NCBI RefSeq assembly: GCF_022385335.1
Contig: NZ_CP092431.1
Coordinates: 6,572,001-6,636,000 of the forward strand
Source of the DNA: Streptomyces deccanensis
Lineage (GTDB): Bacteria > Actinomycetota > Actinomycetes > Streptomycetales > Streptomycetaceae
Direction: 5' to 3'
DNA: 64,000 nt
Of the stretch, positions 1 to 6,829 are shown piece by piece; within the stretch, counting starts at the first letter, position 1, and every line of letters starts with the position of its first letter. A program made the translations under genes and the position numbers. The notes beneath the pieces are model-generated. The model saw nothing but the letters and a program-made list of their open reading frames with translations, had not been told where the DNA came from and made no database searches.

Positions 1-48
1 CGCGGATTGCGGATCGGGGCGGGTAAGGAGCCCCTCCGCCGTTCGGTC

Positions 49-77
49 GTGACATTCGGCGATTCAGTCCCTACGAT
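49..77 (+). promoter_or_regulatory. hutH promoter, leaderless type
   Basis: A -35-like GTGACA (49-54) is followed by a 17-bp spacer and a -10 TACGAT (72-77). Seven bases later comes ATG at 85, so the transcript would begin at or next to the start codon. No Shine-Dalgarno sequence lies before this ATG, which fits a leaderless mRNA. Predicted from spacing only. Confidence 0.5.
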
Positions 78-84
78 CCTGAAT

Positions 85-1638
85 ATGGATATGCACTCTG
101 TGGACACGGTGGTCCTGGGGACGTCCGGGGTCACCGCGGCCGACGTCCTCGCCGTGGCGCGCGCCGGCGCCCGGGTCGAGCTCTCCGACGAGGCGGTGAC
201 CGCCCTCGCCGCGGCGCGCGAGATCGTGGACGCGCTGGCGGCCAAGCCGGAGCCCGTCTACGGCGTCTCCACCGGCTTCGGCGCCCTCGCGACCCGGCAC
301 ATCAGTCAGGAGCTGCGCGCCCGGCTCCAGCGCAACATCGTCCGCTCCCACGCGGCCGGCATGGGGCCGCGCGTGGAGCGCGAGGTCGTGCGCGCGCTGA
401 TGTTCCTGCGGCTGAAGACCGTCTGCTCCGGCCGGACCGGCGTACGGCCCGAGGTCGCGCAGACCATGGCCGACGTCCTCAACGCCGGGATCACGCCCGT
501 GGTGCACGAGTACGGCTCCCTCGGCTGCTCCGGCGATCTGGCGCCGCTGTCGCACTGCGCGCTCACCCTGATGGGCGAGGGCGACGCGGAGGGTCCGGAC
601 GGCGTCGTACGGCCCGCCGGTGAGCTGCTCGCCGCGCACGGCATCGCGCCCGTCGAGCTGCGCGAGAAGGAGGGGCTGGCCCTCCTCAACGGCACCGACG
701 GCATGCTCGGCATGCTGGTCATGGCGCTGGCCGACCTGGAACTGCTCTACACATCGGCCGACATCACCGCCGCGATCTCGCTGGAGGCGCTGCTCGGCAC
801 GGACCGGGTCCTCGCGCCCGAGCTGCACGCCATCCGCCCCCACCCGGGGCAGGCCGCCTCCGCGGCCAACATGCTCGCCGTGCTGAAGGGGTCGGGGCTC
901 ACGGGCCATCATCAGGACGACGCGCCCCGGGTGCAGGACGCGTACTCGGTGCGGTGTGCTCCGCAGGTGGCCGGGGCCGGGCGGGACACGCTCGCGCACG
1001 CGCGGCTCGTCGCGGAGCGGGAGTTGGCGGCCGCCGTCGACAATCCCGTGGTCCTGCCGGACGGGCGGGTGGAGTCCAACGGGAACTTCCACGGGGCGCC
1101 GGTCGCGTACGTCCTCGACTTCCTCGCCATCGCGGTGGCGGATCTCGCGTCGATCGCGGAGCGGCGGACGGACCGGTTGCTCGACAAGAACCGGTCGCAC
1201 GGGCTGCCGCCGTTCCTCGCGGACGACGCCGGGGTCGACTCCGGGCTGATGATCGCGCAGTACACGCAGGCGGCGCTGGTGAGCGAGCTGAAGCGGCTCG
1301 CCGTGCCGGCCTCGGCCGACTCGATCCCGTCCTCCGCGATGCAGGAGGACCATGTGTCGATGGGGTGGGCGGCAGCGCGGAAGCTGCGGACCGCGGTGGA
1401 CGGGCTTGCCCGGGTGCTGGCGGTGGAGTTGTACGCGGGGACGCGGGGGGTGGAGCTGCGGGAGGGGCTGGTGGCGGCGCCGGCCACGCGGGCCGTGGTG
1501 GAGGCCGTGCGGGGGGCCGGGGTCGAGGGGCCTGGGCCGGATCGGTTTCTCGCGCCCGATCTGGCGTTGGCGGAAAGGTTTGTGCGGGAGGGGCGGTTGG
1601 TGGCGGCGGCGGAGTCCGTCACCGGGGGGCTCGCCTGA
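85..1638 (+). CDS. hutH: histidine ammonia-lyase
   Basis: Deaminates L-histidine to urocanate, the first step of histidine degradation, in the cytoplasm. The 517-aa length matches the family. The aromatic amino acid lyase core includes GSLGCSGDLAPLSH, whose Cys148-Ser149-Gly150 should cyclise into the MIO electrophile; most family members have Ala-Ser-Gly here. NGTDG, the PHPGQ loop and the QEDHVSMG segment near the C-terminus are also present. The reading frame is open further upstream, but ATG 85 follows a leaderless promoter and gives the usual N-terminus; ATG 91 is a second possibility. No other hut gene is nearby, so it seems to be transcribed alone. Function is secure by family. Confidence 0.95.
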   Translation: MDMHSVDTVVLGTSGVTAADVLAVARAGARVELSDEAVTALAAAREIVDALAAKPEPVYGVSTGFGALATRHISQELRARLQRNIVRSHAAGMGPRVEREVVRALMFLRLKTVCSGRTGVRPEVAQTMADVLNAGITPVVHEYGSLGCSGDLAPLSHCALTLMGEGDAEGPDGVVRPAGELLAAHGIAPVELREKEGLALLNGTDGMLGMLVMALADLELLYTSADITAAISLEALLGTDRVLAPELHAIRPHPGQAASAANMLAVLKGSGLTGHHQDDAPRVQDAYSVRCAPQVAGAGRDTLAHARLVAERELAAAVDNPVVLPDGRVESNGNFHGAPVAYVLDFLAIAVADLASIAERRTDRLLDKNRSHGLPPFLADDAGVDSGLMIAQYTQAALVSELKRLAVPASADSIPSSAMQEDHVSMGWAAARKLRTAVDGLARVLAVELYAGTRGVELREGLVAAPATRAVVEAVRGAGVEGPGPDRFLAPDLALAERFVREGRLVAAAESVTGGLA

Positions 1639-1761
1639 GTTTTCTCGCCCCCGCCGCCCCTACCCGTCCCTCCCCCACTCTCGGCTTCGCTCGAGCGGGA
1701 GGTGCCCCCACCAAGGGGCTGCGCCCCTTTGACCCCCAGCGTCCGTCCGGTGGGGGCTGGT

Positions 1762-1808
1762 CGCGCAGTTCCCCGCGCCCCTAAAAACGGGGCGCGGGGA
1801 ACTGCGCG
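1762..1808. terminator. bidirectional palindromic terminator (repeat-family copy 1)
   Basis: Two perfectly complementary 20-nt arms (1762-1781 and 1789-1808, core CGCGCAGTTCCCCGCG) flank a 7-nt A-rich loop. It sits between two convergent genes, hutH and the minus-strand sortase substrate, so it probably terminates both. The same core recurs near 12.45, 30.5, 51.2, 57.2 and 61.9 kb. Confidence 0.75.
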
Positions 1809-1834
1809 AGAAGCCCCACTCACCGGCAGCCGAA

Positions 1835-2161
1835 CTACGCGCCCCCCACCGGCCCCAAGTCCTCGTGTTCGCGGCGGATCGAGTACGCGACGAACGCCGC
1901 GCCCACGCCCAGCATGGCCGTGCCGCCGATGATGTACGGCGTGGTGTTGGGGCTGCCGGTGTCGGCGAGTTCGCGGGGTTCGTCGGCGGTCGTGTCGGCG
2001 GCTGTCTCCGTCGTCGTGGTCGTCCGGTCGTGTATGGCCGGCTCGTCCTGGGTCGCGTTGGCGGACGGCACGAACCACAGGGCACCCAGGAGGGTGCCCG
2101 CGGCGGTGGCGGTCAGCAGCGATCGGCGGGCGGTGGACGACGCGCGACGTGCGACGGACAC
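1835..2161 (-). CDS. small LADTG sortase-anchored surface protein
   Basis: A 108-aa exported protein with a complete cell-wall sorting layout. It has an Arg-rich N-terminus, a hydrophobic signal segment (about residues 13-32) with likely cleavage after SANA, and a short Thr/Glu-rich linker. A LADTG motif follows, then a hydrophobic stretch of about 20 residues and a tail beginning YSIRREHE. LAxTG is the class E sortase signal of Streptomyces (known for chaplins and other substrates), so covalent attachment to peptidoglycan is expected. The linker is only about 30 residues, too short for an enzyme domain, so the mature protein is a small wall-displayed peptide. The GTG start at 2161 follows an AAGGGGA ribosome site. 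No sortase gene is in the window. Confidence 0.8.
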   Translation of the reverse strand: MSVARRASSTARRSLLTATAAGTLLGALWFVPSANATQDEPAIHDRTTTTTETAADTTADEPRELADTGSPNTTPYIIGGTAMLGVGAAFVAYSIRREHEDLGPVGGA

Positions 2162-2271
2162 GGAATATCGATCCCCTTGTGGCGCTGGCGAATTGGCCGT
2201 AGGGAGCGATGCTAATGAAAGGCGCGGGTCGCGGGAAAGTCGCGTGACCCGTGAGCCGTACGCTCCGGAGC

Positions 2272-2616
2272 ATGAGTACAACGGAGACATCACAGTTTGT
2301 CCGGCTTCGCGTCGAGTTGGTGGTCGAAGTCGACGATGTGGAAGCCGTGACCGGCGCCGCATTGCGGCGGATCTCGGACGACCCCGATATGCCCGCCGAT
2401 GAACGGGTACACGCCGAGAACGCGGTGACGGAGGACACGGCGGAGGCCCTCGCCTATCTCGTCGACCCGTTCGACCTGGTCGGGGACGTGCCGGGGGTCG
2501 AACTCGCCCAGGCCTCCTGGAGCAGCGAGGGAATCGACTACGACCCCGATTCGCCGGAATGGGGTCTCGACGAGGATGATGACCGGGAGGACGAAGAGGA
2601 AGACGGACTCGGCTGA
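2272..2616 (+). CDS. small acidic conserved protein, unknown function
   Basis: A 114-aa cytoplasmic protein without signal peptide or membrane segment. The first 90 residues look folded (LRVELVVEVDDVEAV, then ALAYLVDPFDLVGDVPGVEL) and the tail is strongly acidic (LDEDDDREDEEEDGLG). GTG 2251 in the same frame would add seven residues and has a better spaced purine stretch (GGGAAAG), so the start is uncertain. It has its own terminator and therefore appears to be a single-gene unit. I do not recognise a function; it looks like a conserved Streptomyces protein. Confidence 0.75.
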   Translation: MSTTETSQFVRLRVELVVEVDDVEAVTGAALRRISDDPDMPADERVHAENAVTEDTAEALAYLVDPFDLVGDVPGVELAQASWSSEGIDYDPDSPEWGLDEDDDREDEEEDGLG

Positions 2617-2636
2617 GCGGCTCGGGAGATTGATGG

Positions 2637-2668
2637 CCCCGGGCGGCAACCGCCGCCCGGGGTTCTTT
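2637..2668 (+). terminator. intrinsic terminator
   Basis: A perfect 11-bp GC stem (CCCCGGGCGGC / GCCGCCCGGGG) with an AACC loop is followed by TTCTTT. It lies 20 bp after the small acidic protein gene. Confidence 0.85.
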
Positions 2669-2850
2669 CGTCTCACGGGTCGCACCAGTCACTAGTGCAC
2701 CGCCGCCGGGTCGCCGTCGATCCGTTGCGGGCGGAGTGGCGTATCCCACATCTCCGCTTCGGGCGGAACGGCTCGGTGCCGTAGTGGTGTTTAAGTGCTT
2801 ACGGGGATCTTCGGCGTTTTGGGGATTCGGCAACGATGGAGAAGCGTGTG

Positions 2851-4104
2851 ATGACGAACAGTAAGCGGCGCAGGGGCCTGACGGTCGCGTCCGCACTGCT
2901 CGGTGGGGTGCTGGTGCTCTCTGCGTGCAGCGGGGGTGACAGCGACAACGCGTCCGGGAACGACGGCGGGGACTCCTCGCAGGCCCAGGCCGACAAGGCG
3001 GCGGCCGAGAAGACCTCCGAGGCGGACATCAAGATCACGCCGAAGGACGGCTCGGACAACGCCTCCATCAACAACTCGGCCAAGGTCACCGTGAGCAAGG
3101 GCACGCTCACGGAGGTCAAGATGACCACCTCCGAGGGCGCCGCCGTCGAGGGTGAGATATCCGCGGACAAGAAGAGCTGGGCCCCGAGCGTCCAGCTGGA
3201 GCGGTCCACCAGCTACAAGATCACGGCCGCGGCCGAGGACTCCGAGGGCCGCGAGGCCCACGAGAACGCCGCGTTCACCACGGTCTCCCCGGCCAACAGC
3301 TTCATCGGCAACTTCACGCCCGAGGACGGCTCCACCGTCGGCGTCGGCATGCCGGTCTCGATCAACTTCGACAAGGCCATCACCAACAAGGCCGAGGTCC
3401 AGAAGGGGATCACCGTCTCCAGCAGCTCCGGCCAGGAGGTCGTGGGGCACTGGTTCAACGCCAACCGCATCGACTTCCGCCCCGAGGACTACTGGCAGGA
3501 GAACTCCACCGTCACGCTGAAGCTCGCGCTCGACGGGGTCGAGGGCGCCGACGGTGTCTACGGTGTGCAGCAGAAGACGGTCACCTTCAAGATCGGCCGG
3601 AACCAGGTCTCCGTCGTCGACGCCAAGACCAAGCAGATGAAGGTCATGCAGGACGGGAAGGTCATCAAGACCATCCCGATCTCCGCCGGTTCGCCCGAGA
3701 ACAAGACGTACAAGGGCGTCATGGTGATGTCGGAGATGTTCAAGGAGACGCGCATGAACGGCGCGACCGTGGGCTTCACCGACGACGACGGCAAGGGCGA
3801 GTACGACATCAAGGACGTGCCGCACGCCATCCGCCTCACCACGTCCGGGACGTTCATCCACGGCAACTACTGGGGCGCCGACTCCGTCTTCGGCAACGTC
3901 AACACCAGCCACGGCTGTGTCGGTCTGAACGACACCAAGGGTGCCAACGACAAGGGCACGGCGGGCTACTGGTTCTACAACAACTCGATCGTCGGTGACG
4001 TCGTCGACATCCGGAACACCGGTGACAAGACGGTGGCCCCGGACAACGGCCTCAACGGCTGGAACCTGAACTGGGCCGACTGGAAGGCGGGTTCGGCGGT
4101 CTGA
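2851..4104 (+). CDS. L,D-transpeptidase lipoprotein (YkuD, Ig-like N-terminus)
   Basis: A cell-envelope enzyme expected to make 3-3 peptidoglycan cross-links. The signal peptide ends in the lipobox LVLSAC, with Cys26 as lipidation site. A Ser/Asn/Asp-rich linker follows, then two bacterial Ig-like domains (about residues 55-245) and the YkuD catalytic domain (about 250-385). The catalytic signature is His337 in FIHGNYWG and His354/Cys356 in SHGCVGLND. The domain order is that of mycobacterial LdtMt2-type enzymes. ATG 2851 is preferred because GGAGAAG lies 7-8 nt upstream; in-frame ATG 2836 has no ribosome site. At 417 aa it is full length and ends in its own terminator. Confidence 0.93.
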   Translation: MTNSKRRRGLTVASALLGGVLVLSACSGGDSDNASGNDGGDSSQAQADKAAAEKTSEADIKITPKDGSDNASINNSAKVTVSKGTLTEVKMTTSEGAAVEGEISADKKSWAPSVQLERSTSYKITAAAEDSEGREAHENAAFTTVSPANSFIGNFTPEDGSTVGVGMPVSINFDKAITNKAEVQKGITVSSSSGQEVVGHWFNANRIDFRPEDYWQENSTVTLKLALDGVEGADGVYGVQQKTVTFKIGRNQVSVVDAKTKQMKVMQDGKVIKTIPISAGSPENKTYKGVMVMSEMFKETRMNGATVGFTDDDGKGEYDIKDVPHAIRLTTSGTFIHGNYWGADSVFGNVNTSHGCVGLNDTKGANDKGTAGYWFYNNSIVGDVVDIRNTGDKTVAPDNGLNGWNLNWADWKAGSAV

Positions 4105-4165
4105 TCCGCCGTCAGCCGTCGCTCCAGCGGAACTGCTCCAGCCGTATCGCTCCGGCCGTACCGCA

Positions 4166-4204
4166 CCGATGCCGCCCCCGGGACGCCCCCGGGGGCGGCA
4201 TCGG
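4166..4204 (+). terminator. strong hairpin terminator
   Basis: A 17-bp perfect inverted repeat (4166-4182 with 4188-4204) has a 5-nt loop. It lies 60 bp after the L,D-transpeptidase gene and has no T-run, as is common in Streptomyces. Just downstream, imperfect copies of CACCGTTCG-GGGG occur at about 4216-4250. Confidence 0.75.
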
Positions 4205-4256
4205 CGTTCGCGGGGTCACCGTTCGAGGGGGCACCGTTCGCGGGGTTACCGACAGG

Positions 4257-4289
4257 GTTCTCATCGGGCTCTTATCGAGGGCTTATCCC
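4257..4289 (+). promoter_or_regulatory. 11-bp direct repeats upstream of ABC operon
   Basis: Three consecutive 11-mers share a CTYATC core in register: GTTCTCATCGG, GCTCTTATCGA and GGGCTTATCCC. A weaker fourth (TTCATCACGCG) follows. Helical-phase direct repeats of this kind are typical binding sites of OmpR/PhoB-family response regulators. They end 31 bp before the ATG of the permease gene, and a TAGCTT box at about 4307-4312 could be the -10. No two-component genes lie in the window. Confidence 0.45.
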
Positions 4290-4319
4290 TTCATCACGCG
4301 GCGTCCCTAGCTTGCCGCC

Positions 4320-5816
4320 ATGTTCTTCACCTACCTGAGGCGCGAACTGCGCCGCCGCAGAAAGGCGGCGCTCGTCGTCGCCTCCGGCCTCGCCCTGGGC
4401 ATCGCGCTGGTGATCGTGGTCAGCTCCGTGTCCTCGGGCATGGAGAAGGCCCAGGCCAAGGTGCTCGAATCCCTGTACGGCCTGGGCACGGACATGACCG
4501 TCACCAAGGCCGCGGCCGCACCCGGCGAGGGCGGCGGCGAACGCCCCCGGTTCGAGTTCGACGCCCAGGACGACGACTCCGACGAGCAGCAGAGCAGCGA
4601 CCTCGTCCGGGTCCAGGGCTTCCAGACCCTCGCGAGCTCGACCGTCACCGAGGTCGCTGAGCAGCAGGGCGTCGCGGAGGCCGTCGGCGGTCTCAGCCTC
4701 CAGGTCATCAAGGTGGACGGGCAGTTCCGGCAGGGGCAGTTCCAGCAGGACGAGGGGGCCGGGAGCCCGCAGGGCGGACCCGGCGGCGGTCAGAACGGTG
4801 GCACCGGGCAGCCGCAGGGGCGGGTCGAGGGCGGCGGCGCCGAGTTCGACGTCGACAACTACTCCGTCTACGGCACCGACGTCACCGAGCCCGCGCTGGG
4901 CCCGCTGACCTCCTCGAAGATCACCAGCGGCCGTACGTTCAAGGCGTCCGAGACGAACGCCAAGGTGGTCGTCGCGGACGCGTCGTACGCCAAGGAGAAG
5001 GAGCTGAAGGTCGGCGGCAGCGTCACGATCAACGGCGTCGCGTACGAGGTCATCGGGATCGCGACGCCCGACAGCGGGGACGCGGCGGCCAACCTCTACA
5101 TGCCGCTGAAGCAGGCGCAGACGCTCAGCGACTCCAAGGACAAGGTCACCACGATCTATGTCAGGGCGAGCGACTCGCAGCGGATCGACAGCGTCAAGGC
5201 GGCCATCCAGAAGAACATCTCCGGGACGACCGTCACCACCTCCGCCGATCTCGCCGACACGGTCTCCGGATCGCTGTCCACCGCGTCCGACCTCGCCTCC
5301 AGCGTCGGCAGATGGCTGTCGATCGCCGTGCTCCTGGCCGCGTTCCTGGTGGCCGGGCTGCTCACCTCGTCGGCCGTGTCCCGGCGGGTGCGGGAGTTCG
5401 GCACGCTCAAGGCGCTCGGGTGGAAGTCGGGGCGGGTGACCCGGCAGGTCGTCGGCGAGGCCGTCGTCAACGGACTCGTGGGCGGTGCGCTCGGGATCGC
5501 GCTGGGGCTCGGCGGGGCCTACGTGGTGACGGCGATCAGCCCGACGCTCCAGGCGGAGATCGGCGCGACCGGCGGTGGGTTCGGTGGTGGACCCGGCGGT
5601 GGCGGTCCCGGTGGCTTCGCCGGCGGTGGCGGTCCCGGTGGGGGACGCCAGGCCGCCGCGAACGCGCTGGAGGTGGCGCTCACGGCACCCGTCAGCGTCA
5701 CCACGATCGGCGTGGCGGTGGGCCTCGCCGTCGCGGGCGGGCTGACCGCGGGGGCGTTCGGCGGCTGGCGCGCCTCCCGGCTGCGGCCGGCGGACGCGTT
5801 GCGGCGCGTGGAGTAG
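4320..5816 (+). CDS. MacB/FtsX-type ABC transporter permease
   Basis: A 498-aa inner-membrane permease of the MacB/LolC/FtsX class. TM1 (about residues 18-38) is followed by a large extracellular MacB-type domain. Three more helices come at about 335-358, 385-412 and 460-485. The cytoplasmic motif SRRVREFGTLKALGWKSGRV after TM2 contacts the ATPase. A Gly-rich insertion of about 30 residues sits between TM3 and TM4 on the outer side, and a Gly/Gln-rich stretch lies at about 140-175. The ATPase follows after 145 bp. This class drives mechanotransmission or efflux rather than nutrient import; the substrate is unknown. The upstream direct repeats suggest response-regulator control. Confidence 0.88.
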   Translation: MFFTYLRRELRRRRKAALVVASGLALGIALVIVVSSVSSGMEKAQAKVLESLYGLGTDMTVTKAAAAPGEGGGERPRFEFDAQDDDSDEQQSSDLVRVQGFQTLASSTVTEVAEQQGVAEAVGGLSLQVIKVDGQFRQGQFQQDEGAGSPQGGPGGGQNGGTGQPQGRVEGGGAEFDVDNYSVYGTDVTEPALGPLTSSKITSGRTFKASETNAKVVVADASYAKEKELKVGGSVTINGVAYEVIGIATPDSGDAAANLYMPLKQAQTLSDSKDKVTTIYVRASDSQRIDSVKAAIQKNISGTTVTTSADLADTVSGSLSTASDLASSVGRWLSIAVLLAAFLVAGLLTSSAVSRRVREFGTLKALGWKSGRVTRQVVGEAVVNGLVGGALGIALGLGGAYVVTAISPTLQAEIGATGGGFGGGPGGGGPGGFAGGGGPGGGRQAAANALEVALTAPVSVTTIGVAVGLAVAGGLTAGAFGGWRASRLRPADALRRVE

Positions 5817-5824
5817 GCGGGCCC

Positions 5825-5878
5825 GGCGGCCGGACCGTCCACGGCCGTTCGGGCGGGCGGCCGGACCGTCCACGGCCG
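5825..5878 (+). repeat. 23-bp direct repeat between permease and ATPase
   Basis: The sequence beginning GGCGGCCGGACCGTCC occurs twice (5825-5847 and 5856-5878), 31 bp apart, in the intergenic gap of the transporter operon. Related degenerate blocks (GACCGGCCACC, ATAGCCACCAACCCTC) continue to about 5940. It looks like local duplication of non-coding sequence. Confidence 0.7.
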
Positions 5879-5961
5879 GATCAGCCACCGACCCTCTTCG
5901 GACCGGCCACCGCCTGCCTTCGGATAGCCACCAACCCTCTTATGTCTTCCGGGAGTTGCAC

Positions 5962-6645
5962 ATGTACGTACTCAGTGGCGTCACCAAGCGGTACGCGCGC
6001 GGCAAGGACACCGTGACCGCGCTCGACGGGGTCGATCTCACCATCGCCGACGGGGACCGGCTGGTCATCCAGGGGCCCACCGGGGGCGGGAAGTCCACCC
6101 TGCTCCAGATGCTCGGAGGGCTGGACAAGCCGTCCGACGGGAGCGTCGAGCTCGACGGGACCGACCTGGCGAGACTGTCGGAGGCGAAGCTCACGACCGT
6201 GCGCGGCGAGAACATCGGGTTCGTGTTCCAGAGCTTCAACCTGATCCCGACGCTGACCGCGCAGGAGAACGTCGAGACGGCTCTCGTGCCGCTCGGGGTG
6301 AAGGCGAAGGAGCGGCGGGAACGGGCCGCCGAGGCGCTGGAGTCGGTGGGTCTGGGCGAGCGGCTGGGGCACCTCCCGGCCGAGCTGTCCGGTGGTCAGC
6401 AGCAGCGCGTCGCGATCGCCCGCGCGCTGGTGAAGCGGCCGAAGGTACTGCTCGCGGACGAACCCACCGGCAACCTCGACGAGTCCACGCGCGACGAGAT
6501 CATGGAGGTCCTGCAGACGCTGTGGAAGGAGCACGGGCTCACTTTCATCATGGTCACCCACGACTCCGTCCTGGCGAGGAAGGCCCCCCGGGTCGCGACG
6601 ATCCGCAAGGGGCGGATCACAGTGAAGGAGAACGCCGAGGCGTGA
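5962..6645 (+). CDS. ABC transporter ATP-binding protein (MacB/LolD type)
   Basis: A 227-aa cytoplasmic ATPase partner of the upstream permease. The nucleotide-binding motifs are Walker A GPTGGGKST (Gly in place of the usual Ser before GKS), the Q-loop FVFQSFNLIP, signature LSGGQQQR, Walker B VLLADEPTGNLD and the H-loop VTHD. ATG 5962 follows GGGAG with a 6-nt spacer. The 145-bp gap to the permease has no terminator, so the two are probably cotranscribed. The length is normal for the MacB/LolD/FtsE class. Confidence 0.92.
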   Translation: MYVLSGVTKRYARGKDTVTALDGVDLTIADGDRLVIQGPTGGGKSTLLQMLGGLDKPSDGSVELDGTDLARLSEAKLTTVRGENIGFVFQSFNLIPTLTAQENVETALVPLGVKAKERRERAAEALESVGLGERLGHLPAELSGGQQQRVAIARALVKRPKVLLADEPTGNLDESTRDEIMEVLQTLWKEHGLTFIMVTHDSVLARKAPRVATIRKGRITVKENAEA

Positions 6646-6829
6646 CGGGGGGCGCGTGCGAGTCGCGCATGCCCATGCTTCGCCGCTGTGCGCCCAGCCG
6701 CGAGTCATGTGGCGAGAGTTGACCCCCGGTCATACTGCGTGGACCGGGGGGAATTGACGCGTATGTGTGCGGACGGTCCCCCTACCGGACCAACCGGGTC
6801 AACCGGACCAGCGGGCTCAAGGGGGAGAC

